This document shows positions 35,346-43,853 of a stretch of DNA of 64,000 bases, one piece after another. How positions within the stretch are numbered: the first letter of the stretch is position 1; each line of letters opens with the position of its first letter. Origin of the DNA: Flavobacteriales bacterium. GTDB taxonomy: Bacteria; Bacteroidota; Bacteroidia; Flavobacteriales_D; Sanyastnellaceae. The stretch covers positions 92,562 through 156,561 of the forward strand of contig JAGYJM010000001.1 in assembly GCA_018402085.1 (NCBI GenBank), in the 5' to 3' direction. The position numbers were made by a program, and so were the translations under genes. Below the pieces are notes generated by a model that had not been told where the DNA came from, did no database searches, and saw nothing but the letters and a program-made list of their open reading frames with translations.

Positions 35346-36540
35346 CTATCGACATATGGACGTATGGACCTTTCGGGAAACCGGGAGGTCGGGAGGAAGT
35401 GAGGTAGGTAGATTTTTTTCGTCAGCGTGAAAACGCTGGATGGCGCCGCATCCTTGCGGCGCTATCGTTTTATGGTAGCCTTTGAGAGGGACGCCTTCCA
35501 GGCGTCCATTGACCTATCGACGTATGGACCTTTCGGGAAACCGGGAGGTCGGGAGGAAGTGAGGTAGGCAGGTTTTTTTCAGCGTGAAAACGCTGGATGG
35601 CGCCGCATCCTTGCGGCGCTGTCGTTTTATGGTGGCCTTTGAGAGGGACGCCTTCCAGGCGTCCATTGACCTATCGACGTATGGTCCTTTCGGGAAACCG
35701 GGAGGTCGGGAGCAAGTGAGGTAGGCAGGTTTTTTTCAGCGTAAAAACGCTGGATGGCGCCGCATCCTTGCGGCGCTGTCGTTTTATGGTGGCCTTTGAG
35801 AGGGACGCCTTCCAGGCGTCCATTGACCTATCGACGTATGGACGTATGGTCCTTTCGGGGAACCGGGAGGTCGGTAGCAAGTGAGGTAGGCAGGTTTTTT
35901 TCAGCGTAAAAACGCTGGATGGCGCCGCATCCTTGCGGCGCTGTCGTTTTATGGTGGCCTTTGAGAGGGACGCCTTCCAGGCGTCCATTGACTCATCGAT
36001 CTATCGACGTATGGTCCTTACGGGGAACCGGGAAACCGGGAGGAAGTGAGGTAGGTAGATTTTTTTGTCAGCGTAAAAACGCTGGATGGCGCCGCATCCT
36101 TGCGCCGCTATCGTTTTATGGTGGCCTTTGAGAGGGACGCCTTCCAGGCGTCCATTGACCTATCGACGTATGGACGTATGGACCTTTCGGGAAACCGGGA
36201 GGTCGGGAGGAAGTGAGGTAGGTAGATTTTTTCGTCAGCGTGAAAACGCTGGATGGCGCCGCATCCTTGCGGCGCTGTCGTTTTATGGTGGCCTTTGAGA
36301 GGGACGCCTTCCAGGCGTCCATTGACCTATCGACGTATGGACGTATGGTCCTTACGGGGAACCGGGAGGTCGGGAGCAAGTGAGGTAGGCAGGTTTTTTT
36401 CAGCGTGAAAACGCTGGATGGCGCCGCATCCTTGCGGCGCTATCATTTTATGGTAGCCTTTGAGAGGGACGCCTTCCAGGCGTCCATTGACCTATCGACG
36501 TATGGACGTATGGACCTTTCGGGAAACGGGGAAGTCGGGA
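35341..36540 (+). repeat. Tandem array of about 7.3 copies of a 157-170 bp unit
   Basis: Units begin (GACCTATCGAC...) at about 35343, 35511, 35668, 35825, 35990, 36157, 36324 and a partial one at 36489. Each unit holds a lead region (GGGAAACCGGGAGG, AAGTGAGGTAGG), a T run, and three hairpins in series: CAGCG-TGAAAA-CGCTG, GCGCCGCA-TCCT-TGCGGCGC, and GACGCCT-TCC-AGGCGTC. Units differ mostly in the number of CGTATGGA copies (one or two) and in single bases. The reading frames crossing it on either strand are repeats of themselves and are not supported as genes. Confidence 0.93.
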
Positions 36541-36790
36541 GAATTCTCTTGCGCTACGCTGTCTAAGGCTCTCCTGAGATCAGGAGAGCTGTCGCCCCCG
36601 AGACTTCGGGGGTGACTGAGAGGTTGATGGGGGGGCTGTCGCCCATTCGACCATCAGCCCATCAGCCCGTCAGACCTTTCACTCAGCAACCGTTTCGACC
36701 GTCTCAGCAATCAAGGTGCTCAGGTTAGCAATTCAAACGGTGTATTTAAGTCGTCTGCGAATAACTTCGCGTGACCTTAGATTACGCATT
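36541..36790 (+). repeat. Spacer with hairpins between tandem array and secreted protein gene
   Basis: Holds a CTCTCCTGAGATCAGGAGAG hairpin (about 36571-36590), a CCCCCGAGACTTCGGGGG hairpin, and CCATCAGCCCATCAGCCCGTCAGACC-like short repeats also seen near 23845 and 42012. No gene seen. Confidence 0.6.
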
Positions 36791-38704
36791 ATGAAGACGC
36801 TCAAATTGATTTGTACCCTGATGGGTGTACTTGCCGGCCAGTTGATGATGGCGCAAGGACTCGGTTATTACGACGAGACCACGCAAGAATGGACATGTGA
36901 AGATGAATGCCTGAAAAGGAAGGGCGGACAAGTCTGTGGCACTACGAATCACTTTCTTGTCGCCAACAATGGCGGAGACGGGTCTCAGACCACAACCATT
37001 GAGGTGGTTTTCGATGTCACGTTTCAAACAGGTGGCGGACAGATCATGCCTGACGGAAACGGTGGTAGCACTACAACGGTAACGGTGAGTGAACTCGGCG
37101 GAGTTGAATTGACCATCTCAAGCAGTATCTCGGCGTCGGGAGATCTTGAATTGTCAAGTCAGGCGATTACGAATGAAGGCGGACTCATCGTTTCAGGAAC
37201 CTACAGTGGTGTATTGACGGCTGACGGCTTTGAGGCTGTCGCAGAGGGCGATTCGGATGCGTTTGTGCTCTCGTATGGCCCTGACGGCAGCCTTCAGTGG
37301 GGAGCGCAGATTGGTGGTGCAGGAGGCGACGTCGCACAAGCGATGACCACGGATAACCTCGGCAATACCTACATCGGGGGTGTTTTCTCACTAACAGAGT
37401 TCAATGATCAAATTACAGGTGGTCCGCTCGAAGATGATGTTCAACCGGACGCGCCGATGGCTATTGTCGTGAAACTCGATAATGCAGGACAGCAGCTTTG
37501 GGCCTCAGCCATCGGACAATTCGAGGGTTTTGAGTTCAAGAACATGGAAACTGATGACAATCTTGATGAACTGCTCATTGGAGCTGAGGCGGATAACCTG
37601 GGAAATGAAAATCCGATTTTTATAGGTGGCGACGGCAGCTCAAACAATACCATCTCTGCCATGCTCAACTCAGGCGGTGGTGTAAATTGGATTGGAACCA
37701 TGCAGAGCGCAAATCCGATCGCGCTCAACGCCGTGCACATTTCAGGAGACGGTTCTTTTTATTTGGGCGGAGCTTTTGAAGGTCCAACCGATTTCGATCT
37801 GGGTCTGGAAGAACAGACCAAAGAAAGTGCTATGGGTGCTGATCTTTTCCTGGCGAAGTACAGTGCTGAAGGGCAGCTCATTCATACGCACGTCATCGAT
37901 TGGGGCAATGGAGACGATACGGTCGAGAGTATCGCTGAAATGGATGACGGAACGTTGCTGGTGGTTTATGCAAGTGCACCGAGCATGGAACTTGACCTCA
38001 TTTGTGATCTTCCGGGTGTGAACTGCACCGGCGAACAGAAAGCGGGCTTCTTGTCGTTGCTGCCGGGTGACATTGAATCCGAGCGCATTTTTCTTCCATC
38101 ATGGTCTACAGAGACGACCAAATCGACCAGCCAGGAGTGGGAGCTAACTTATATCGGTGGTGATTCCGGTGTGTTGACAACGAGTTGCGATCACCTGATG
38201 GTCAACACACCAACCGGGCCGGTCTCTATCGAGAACGAACCCAGCACGGTAATTTTCGAATTTGCGATTCAAACCAAAGGGTGTACAGATGAGAGCGCGT
38301 GCAATTTCGACCCGAACGCGTCTTTGGACGACGGCACGTGCATTTATGACGGCAACTGTTCCGAGTGTGGGGGCGACGCTGGCAACTGCATCGGGTGTAC
38401 AGACCCTGACGCCTGCAACTTCGCTCCGAGCGCGTACATCTCTTCTGAATGTGCGTACCCTGACGGGTGCGATGACCCTATGGCACTCAACTTCCGTTCA
38501 GACGTCCTTTGCAATGATGGTTCATGCATCTACCCTGACGATCTCTGCGGTGACTGCACGGTTTGGGATCAGGAACTTGGTACCTGTGTTGAAGACCCGG
38601 CGTGCATTGAAAGCTGTGCAGGTGATTCTAATAACGACGGACTTATTAACTCCGCAGACCTGCTCAGCTTTCTGACCGCTTTTGGAACGACATGTGAGAA
38701 TTAG
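36791..38704 (+). CDS. Secreted cysteine-rich protein with GCTD repeats and dockerin-like tail
   Basis: 637 residues from ATG 36791, which starts a signal peptide (MKTLKLICTLMGVLAGQLMMAQ); an in-frame upstream extension to 36716 has no signal. Residues about 120-470 are beta-propeller-like repeats (SYGPDGSLQWGAQIGGAGGDVAQA; GNTYIGGVF; LFLAKYSAEGQLIHTHVIDW). The C-terminal 140 residues have GCTDESACNFDPNASLDDGTC and GCTDPDACNFAPSAYI, the flavobacterial GCTD/CNFDP repeats. The last residues (CAGDSNNDGLINSADLLSFLTAFGTTC) resemble a dockerin-type calcium-binding loop that often ends such proteins. Probably a surface or released protein; function unknown. Confidence 0.85.
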   Translation: MKTLKLICTLMGVLAGQLMMAQGLGYYDETTQEWTCEDECLKRKGGQVCGTTNHFLVANNGGDGSQTTTIEVVFDVTFQTGGGQIMPDGNGGSTTTVTVSELGGVELTISSSISASGDLELSSQAITNEGGLIVSGTYSGVLTADGFEAVAEGDSDAFVLSYGPDGSLQWGAQIGGAGGDVAQAMTTDNLGNTYIGGVFSLTEFNDQITGGPLEDDVQPDAPMAIVVKLDNAGQQLWASAIGQFEGFEFKNMETDDNLDELLIGAEADNLGNENPIFIGGDGSSNNTISAMLNSGGGVNWIGTMQSANPIALNAVHISGDGSFYLGGAFEGPTDFDLGLEEQTKESAMGADLFLAKYSAEGQLIHTHVIDWGNGDDTVESIAEMDDGTLLVVYASAPSMELDLICDLPGVNCTGEQKAGFLSLLPGDIESERIFLPSWSTETTKSTSQEWELTYIGGDSGVLTTSCDHLMVNTPTGPVSIENEPSTVIFEFAIQTKGCTDESACNFDPNASLDDGTCIYDGNCSECGGDAGNCIGCTDPDACNFAPSAYISSECAYPDGCDDPMALNFRSDVLCNDGSCIYPDDLCGDCTVWDQELGTCVEDPACIESCAGDSNNDGLINSADLLSFLTAFGTTCEN

Positions 38705-38724
38705 TTCGCCGCGAAAGCGGCGGA
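38703..38724 (+). repeat. Mini-hairpin of the stem-GAAA-stem-GGATG family
   Basis: CGCCGC-GAAA-GCGGCGGATG directly after the stop of the secreted protein gene; the same element is at 60921-60942, and variants occur inside coding regions (see findings). It may act as a terminator-like hairpin but has no T run. Confidence 0.7.
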
Positions 38725-38769
38725 TGGATGGCCATCTGTTCTGGCGCGCTCGTCGCACCCCTCTGTCCA

Positions 38770-38815
38770 ACGCTGCGCGGCGGACATCTCCTCTTAGCAA
38801 GGAGAGAACTCGATT
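38770..38815 (+). repeat. CTCCTCT/AGGAGAG hairpin, dispersed family
   Basis: GCGGACATCTCC-TCTTAGCAAGG-AGAGAACT is shared with 41619-41652 (GCGGACATCTCCCCTGATTTCAGGGGAGAACT with small changes). Confidence 0.7.
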
Positions 38816-38841
38816 TGTACAGAAATCTCGGGCCGTAACCC

Positions 38842-39756
38842 TCAATTCAAACTCCTGTACTCGCTCGGACTGAATCCGGTTTTGGATTTGAAGAGGTTGC
38901 TGAAGTGCTGCGGGTACTCGAAGCCCAGGGAGTAGCCGATGGAGCTGATCGATTGGCTTGAGTTCAGGAGTGTGCTTTTTGCTTTTTCGATGACAAACAA
39001 ATGGATGTGCTCCTGGGCGGTCTTCCCGGTTTCTTTCTTAAGGAGGTCACTCAGGTACTTTGGCGAGAGGTTCAGTTTAGCTGCCAGGTATTGCACATTG
39101 GGCAAGCCGTGTTCGCTGGCCATTTCTGATGCGTAATACCCCTTGAGTTCGCGCTCAAACTTCGAGACCAGGTCTACATTCAGGTTAGAACGCGTATAGA
39201 ACTGTCGATCATAGAAGCGCGTGCAGTAATCGAGCAGTAGCTCGATGTTGGCAATGATCAGGTTCTGACTGTGTTTGTCGAGGTTCTGACTGTACTCTTC
39301 AATGATCTTCTCGAGCAATTGCTCAATGGTGGTCAGCTCCTGCGCTGACAAATGCAGTGCTTCGTGCACATCGTAATTGAAGAAGCTGTACTGATCAATT
39401 TTCTGTGCGAGGTTAGATTTTCGGATCAAGTCGGGGTGAAATGCCAACGTCCAACCCTTATTTGAGGTCGCATCGGTTGGCATTTCACCCTCGAATACCG
39501 TGACTTGTCCGGGTGCCGTAAAGACCAGCGTACCATTCTCATAGTCATAAGCGTTTCGGCCGTAGGTCAGGTTGCCGCAGCCCAAATCCTTAAGCGTGAC
39601 CTGGTAGAGGTTGTTGATGACCTTGATGCCGTTGAAATCAACGGCCGGTTGAAAGTCTTTGGAATAAACCACCGATACCAGAGGATGCTTGGGTGCGGGC
39701 AACCCGGTCGCTTGATGCGCCTGACTGATGCTGTCAATGGTGAAGTACTGGTCCAT
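38842..39756 (-). CDS. AraC-family transcriptional regulator
   Basis: 304 residues. N-terminal half looks like a ligand-sensing cupin-type part; the C-terminal 100 residues are the AraC DNA-binding domain, with one helix-turn-helix at VQYLAAKLNLSPKYLSDLLKKETG and a second at SISSIGYSLGFEYPQHFSNLFKSKTGFSPSEYR. It lies four bases downstream of the SDR gene and probably shares its transcript with the SDR and PfpI-like genes, which it may regulate. The inducer is unknown. Confidence 0.93.
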   Translation of the reverse strand: MDQYFTIDSISQAHQATGLPAPKHPLVSVVYSKDFQPAVDFNGIKVINNLYQVTLKDLGCGNLTYGRNAYDYENGTLVFTAPGQVTVFEGEMPTDATSNKGWTLAFHPDLIRKSNLAQKIDQYSFFNYDVHEALHLSAQELTTIEQLLEKIIEEYSQNLDKHSQNLIIANIELLLDYCTRFYDRQFYTRSNLNVDLVSKFERELKGYYASEMASEHGLPNVQYLAAKLNLSPKYLSDLLKKETGKTAQEHIHLFVIEKAKSTLLNSSQSISSIGYSLGFEYPQHFSNLFKSKTGFSPSEYRSLN

Positions 39757-39760
39757 TCGT

Positions 39761-40573
39761 TTATTTTATCTGGCTCATCACCATTTTGTCAAACGTCTTG
39801 TCGCTTACCCAACGACGGAGGCCTACCAATGGCTTGGCAAGATACCCCTTAAGGTAGCGTGTTTTTGGCTTCTTGACCGTAGCTGCCTTGGCGATTTCAG
39901 CACCGAGCACGTCCACCGGGGTGAGTTTGTCATTGCTCTTGTCTGATGTTTCAACCACTTTCTTGACCATGTCGCCGTACGGACCGTTGCCGGAAACTTC
40001 CTGCAGGTGGTCCATGGCGATGCTACCCCATTCTGTTTGAATGCCGCCCGGCTCCACAATCACGACATCAATGCCGAAGGGCTTCACTTCTAGTCGCAGG
40101 CAGTCGCTCCAACCCTCAAGGGCAAATTTGGTAGCGTGGTACCAACCGCCGAAAGGGGTATAGATCTTGCCGCCCATCGATGAGATGTTGACGATGCGCC
40201 CTGATTGCTGCTTGCGCATGGCAGGCAGCACCAACTGCGTAATGCGAGCGAGGCCGAAGATGTTTACTTCAAACTGCCGCTTGGCCTCTTCAATTGGCAC
40301 TTCTTCAATGGCGCCATAAGAGCCATAACCGGCATTGTTGACGAGAACGTCAATTCTTCCTTCGTTCTTCAGGATGGTGTCAACCGCCTGAACGATGCTC
40401 TCGTCTTTGGTGAGGTCCATTGAAAGCACTTCCATGCCTTTTTCGCGAAGGTCAGCCATCTTCTCGGTGCGGCGCGCAAGGCCGTAGACCTTGTAACCTT
40501 GTTCGTGCAACTTGAATGCAGTTGATTTGCCCATTCCTGAGCTGGCTCCTGTGATGATTGCTACTTTTTTCAT
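39761..40573 (-). CDS. Short-chain dehydrogenase/reductase
   Basis: 270 residues. Classical SDR: NAD(P)-binding TGASSGMGKSTAF at the N-terminus, VNNAGYGSYGAIEE, and the Ser-Tyr-Lys catalytic set in ISSMGGKIYTPFGGWYHATKFALEG. It is expected to oxidise or reduce a small carbonyl/hydroxyl compound in the cytoplasm; the substrate cannot be deduced. It is followed by the AraC gene and preceded, eight bases away, by the PfpI-like lipoprotein gene. Confidence 0.92.
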   Translation of the reverse strand: MKKVAIITGASSGMGKSTAFKLHEQGYKVYGLARRTEKMADLREKGMEVLSMDLTKDESIVQAVDTILKNEGRIDVLVNNAGYGSYGAIEEVPIEEAKRQFEVNIFGLARITQLVLPAMRKQQSGRIVNISSMGGKIYTPFGGWYHATKFALEGWSDCLRLEVKPFGIDVVIVEPGGIQTEWGSIAMDHLQEVSGNGPYGDMVKKVVETSDKSNDKLTPVDVLGAEIAKAATVKKPKTRYLKGYLAKPLVGLRRWVSDKTFDKMVMSQIK

Positions 40574-40581
40574 TGCTTGGC

Positions 40582-41460
40582 TTATTTCTCAGTGAGTGCT
40601 TCAATAACCAGTTCAGAAAACAAAGCACTACTGTGCTGCTGTTGTCCGGTAATCAGACGTCCATCACGAATCGCAAACGGAGTCAAAGGATCCATCGCTT
40701 CGTAGTTCGTATTCGGATTCTTCTTTGCCTCGGTCTCAATGGTGTATTCATTGATTTTGATGCCGCCCGCGGCCTGGTTGTTCATCTCTTCTTCTGCATC
40801 GCAGTAGCCCGTCCATGTTTTGCCGTCAGCGAGCATGGTGCCGTCTGAGAGTTGCGTCCAGAGCAGGAGACTGGTCCCGTGACAAAGCATGCCAACCACT
40901 TTGCCTTGCTCGTAGAAATCAGCTACAAATTTGTGCAGGTCGGTGTCGTCTTTGAAAGTCACCAGCGGACCGCCTCCGCCTGCAACGCACAGCGCGTCGT
41001 AGTCTGCAATGTTGATGTCGCTGATCGGCATGGTATTCTCCATCAAACTTCCGAAGTCTTTGTGATTGCTGAACCCCAGAGTAACCAGGTCATTGGGATA
41101 AATGGTGCCGGGATTCGCAGGGTCTGAGAATCCGTCAAACTCAACTTTGCCACCTTTCGGCGATGCAATGTCAACTGTGAAGCCGGCCTGAACAAAATCG
41201 AAGAACGGACGGGTCAATTCTTCAGCAAAGAATCCTACCGGAAATCCTTTGAGTGTTGCAGGGTTCGATACGAGGTAGAGTACTTTTTTCTCCGGGTACT
41301 TGTACGGTTCTGTTCTTCTGATTACTTGATCTTCCATAGCGACTTCTGTTTGGGGTTGAGTGGTTTCTTTTTCAGTGGTGGTTGGCTCTGTCGTTTGACC
41401 GCAGCTTGAAAGTGCAGCGGCAGTCACGATGACGAGTCCGGTAATGAATGTTCGTGTCAT
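40582..41460 (-). CDS. DJ-1/PfpI superfamily lipoprotein
   Basis: 292 residues from ATG 41460. A signal peptide ending in a lipobox (TAAALSSCG) makes it a lipoprotein. The DJ-1/PfpI fold is visible in VLYLVSNPATLKGFPVGFFAEEL, LCVAGGGGPLVTF and the elbow Cys of VVGMLCHGTSLLLW near residue 185. Related enzymes include Hsp31-type glyoxalases and chaperones. Upstream ATG (41511) would bury the signal peptide, so it is not used. First gene of a likely PfpI-SDR-AraC operon. Confidence 0.85.
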   Translation of the reverse strand: MTRTFITGLVIVTAAALSSCGQTTEPTTTEKETTQPQTEVAMEDQVIRRTEPYKYPEKKVLYLVSNPATLKGFPVGFFAEELTRPFFDFVQAGFTVDIASPKGGKVEFDGFSDPANPGTIYPNDLVTLGFSNHKDFGSLMENTMPISDINIADYDALCVAGGGGPLVTFKDDTDLHKFVADFYEQGKVVGMLCHGTSLLLWTQLSDGTMLADGKTWTGYCDAEEEMNNQAAGGIKINEYTIETEAKKNPNTNYEAMDPLTPFAIRDGRLITGQQQHSSALFSELVIEALTEK

Positions 41461-42034
41461 TTTGAAGCTTTTTGTTTGTTGGCAAACTTCAGGATGAACC
41501 TCTGCCTCCACTTACAGATTTCACTTGAAGACTAAATGAATTGGCTGAATGACCGCTAAGCGGCTGATAGTCTGTTTTTCGGGGTGCTCCAAGCTCCCGC
41601 AGTCCACCCCGCCGGGGCGGACATCTCCCCTGATTTCAGGGGAGAACTTTTAGTGATGATTTCAGATTGCCGAGTGCTGACTTATGGTCGCCTAATTGTT
41701 TCAAAGACTCTCTTGAGATCAGGAGAGCTGTTCGCCGCGAGACTTGTCCCGATTTATCGGGAAGCGGCGGGTTGGGAGGTTAATGGGGAGTGCTTCCGAA
41801 GGTGCAACATGGACGGCAATATGCCGTCCCCTCAAAGTGCGCGATGATAGGTCAGCAGCGCAAGTATGCGCTGCCCATTAGACAGTGAGACTTTTCAACG
41901 GTTTGAATGCTCGATTATTCGAATGTTTGATTGTTCATTCTGTCGTGCGATTGAGAATGCGTCAAGCCGAAGGTAAACAAAGCCCTGAAGAGCGTACCCA
42001 CGAAATCGGCAATGGCCATCAGACCATCAGACCA
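41461..42034 (+). repeat. Gene-free spacer with several dispersed repeats
   Basis: Contains CTCCCCT/AGGGGAG hairpins (41626-41648), a CTCTTGAGATCAGGAGAG hairpin (41708-41730), a CCCGATTTATCGGG palindrome near 41758, and the partner copy (41897-42012) of the 23880 repeat. No gene seen. Confidence 0.75.
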
Positions 42035-42598
42035 TTACTCTTCTCCCACAATCTTCCGATACACGCTGTCAATCCCGTAAAACGCTCTGTCATTCGGAGT
42101 GATCGTGTCACTCACCATCACCCCGTCTTTCTCATAGCTGAAGACATAATTGCCTTCGGCGTCTTCCGCGGGGAGCATCTCTTCAAGGGCGTTCAGGTCA
42201 TTCGTAAAGGAGAGTGCTATTGGTGAGAATGTTTCGAGCGGTGTGAGGGAGTCCGGACGAAAATCAAGGCGTAGTGTGGTCGCATCAGGGAAGTCGTAAA
42301 TGCCGTTCATTTTGAGGGTTCGCAGCTTTCCTTCGTACTTAATTTCATACAGGAGTTGAATACGATTGGGGTCGCCCGGTGTGCAGTTGTAATTGGATGT
42401 TACCTCCATACCCATCGCTTGTAGTTGATCGATTTTTGCGGAAAGCCCCATCGCATCCAGTGAAAAGCTTGCATCTGCATTGAAGGTGGCGGTGCAGAGC
42501 TCGTTGTCTTGAATGCAGTGCCAGGTGCCCTCGAGTTGCGGGTCCGGTTGACCTGCTGCTAAGAGCAAGAGGGCGAGGAGGAGTGAAAGGTGTTGCAT
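42035..42598 (-). CDS. Secreted protein of unknown function (lipocalin-like start)
   Basis: 187 residues from ATG 42598 (MQHLSLLLALLLLAAGQ), a signal peptide; an upstream ATG (42628) would precede it with charged residues. After the cleavage site the protein reads LEGTWHCIQDNELCTATFNADASFSLDAM, reminiscent of small lipocalin-type or META-like beta barrels, with two Cys pairs that may be disulfides. No family was recognised. It lies between repeat-rich spacer and a frameshifted rhuM-fic gene. Confidence 0.6.
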   Translation of the reverse strand: MQHLSLLLALLLLAAGQPDPQLEGTWHCIQDNELCTATFNADASFSLDAMGLSAKIDQLQAMGMEVTSNYNCTPGDPNRIQLLYEIKYEGKLRTLKMNGIYDFPDATTLRLDFRPDSLTPLETFSPIALSFTNDLNALEEMLPAEDAEGNYVFSYEKDGVMVSDTITPNDRAFYGIDSVYRKIVGEE

Positions 42599-42645
42599 TG
42601 TGAGTGATAGATCGCATTCCGTAGGCATTCACAACAGCCCTGGCT

Positions 42646-43644
42646 ACAGCGAATCTATGCTTTTGTTTCTATTTAGTATGCTTACAATAAAATTTTTAAC
42701 GACATCCATTTCTTCTGGTTTGCTGGCGGCTGTGAACAATGTAATGCTTGCCAGAGCTTCATTGCTGATGATCGGGGATCCATCGTCAGCCATAAGGGTT
42801 CCGTTTTGTTCAAGAAATAGAAGGAAGCACGCTGCTGCAATCCTCTTGTTGCCATCTGTAAACGCATGATTCTTAATTATGAGGTAGAGTAGAGTTGCCG
42901 CTTTTTCCTCAATGCTTGGATAAAAATCGTCTCCATCGAAACCTTTTGAGATCTGAGTAATCGCACTCTCGAAGCTTTGGTCTTTTCAAAGCCGAACACG
43001 TCTGAATTAAATTCAAGCTTCATTTGGTTTATCAAGAATTTATAATCTTCTTTTGTCGGGTATGTCGCGGGCTTTAGTGTTAGACCTTCAGATTCAAGCC
43101 TTTCATGGTCATAATCATCTAGTAGAGCAAGGCCCTTTGCAAACTTGCTTAGCCATTCAGTTCCTTCTTCTTGGGCGGTTTCCTCAATGGCTCTTCCGAG
43201 TATTTGTATGCCGGACTTCAAGACTGTGAGCATCTGATTTTTTTGCTCTAGTCGTTTTTCATTAAGGGAATAACCTTGGATTAAATAGTCTTTAAGTCTT
43301 TTGCTCGCCCATTGTCGAAATTGGGTTCCTCTTATGGACTTAACCCTGTACCCAACGGATATAATCACATCGAGGTTATAATATCTAGTCGTCTTTGACT
43401 GTGTCTTACCTTTGATAGCGCCATGTTCAGTGGTATGTGTAAAATTTGCACACACCACAGATTCATCTAATTCGCCTTCTTTAAAAATATTCTTAATGTG
43501 CCGACTGACAACTGTTCTGTCCCGATCAAACAGCTGTCCCAACTGTTCTTGATTGAGCCAAACCGTATCCTTATCAAAGGTCACCTGTACTTCCGTGTGA
43601 CCATCAGGGCTTTGATAAATCTCAACTTGGCTGTTTACTTTCAT
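42646..43644 (-). pseudogene. RhuM-Fic fusion gene split by a frameshift
   Basis: The first 220 codons (ATG 43644) encode a RhuM-type domain (KVNSQVEIYQSPDG ... VTFDKDTVWLNQEQLGQLFDRDRTVVSRHIKNIF; YRVKSIRGTQFRQWAS). At the T run 42982-42985 the frame shifts by one base and the original frame runs to a stop at 42877. The next frame then encodes SFESAITQISKGFDGDDFYPSIEEKAATLLYLIIKNHAFTDGNKRIAAA, a Fic/Doc core with the HxFxxGNKR loop, and ends at TAG 42646. In many bacteria this is a single 330-residue protein. The run suggests a one-base deletion or a sequencing error; if real it separates the RhuM-type from the AMP-transfer domain. Confidence 0.85.
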
Positions 43645-43853
43645 GGTTTAAATGTGCAATAATTGGCTTTTAAGCGCATAAACCGGCGAGAGAGGGGCTC
43701 CCCATCCCACCCTTTTGGGTGGATAAAAGAAACGCATTTACCGGTAGGGGTCTCCTACTTCACACTAAATCTACGCGATTCTGGCAAACGTCAATGGCAG
43801 AGAGTGTTGGAGTTTGAGTGCTGAATGCGAAGTGGTTGACGCTGCGAAATCTC

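Noticed and set aside
35671-36379. Repeated open frames across the tandem array (both strands)
   Set aside because: They are repeats of the same frame in each unit, with no codon structure or recognisable domain; the unit's hairpins explain them.
35341-36540. CRISPR array
   Set aside because: Units are long and nearly identical throughout, with no unique spacers, and no cas genes are present.
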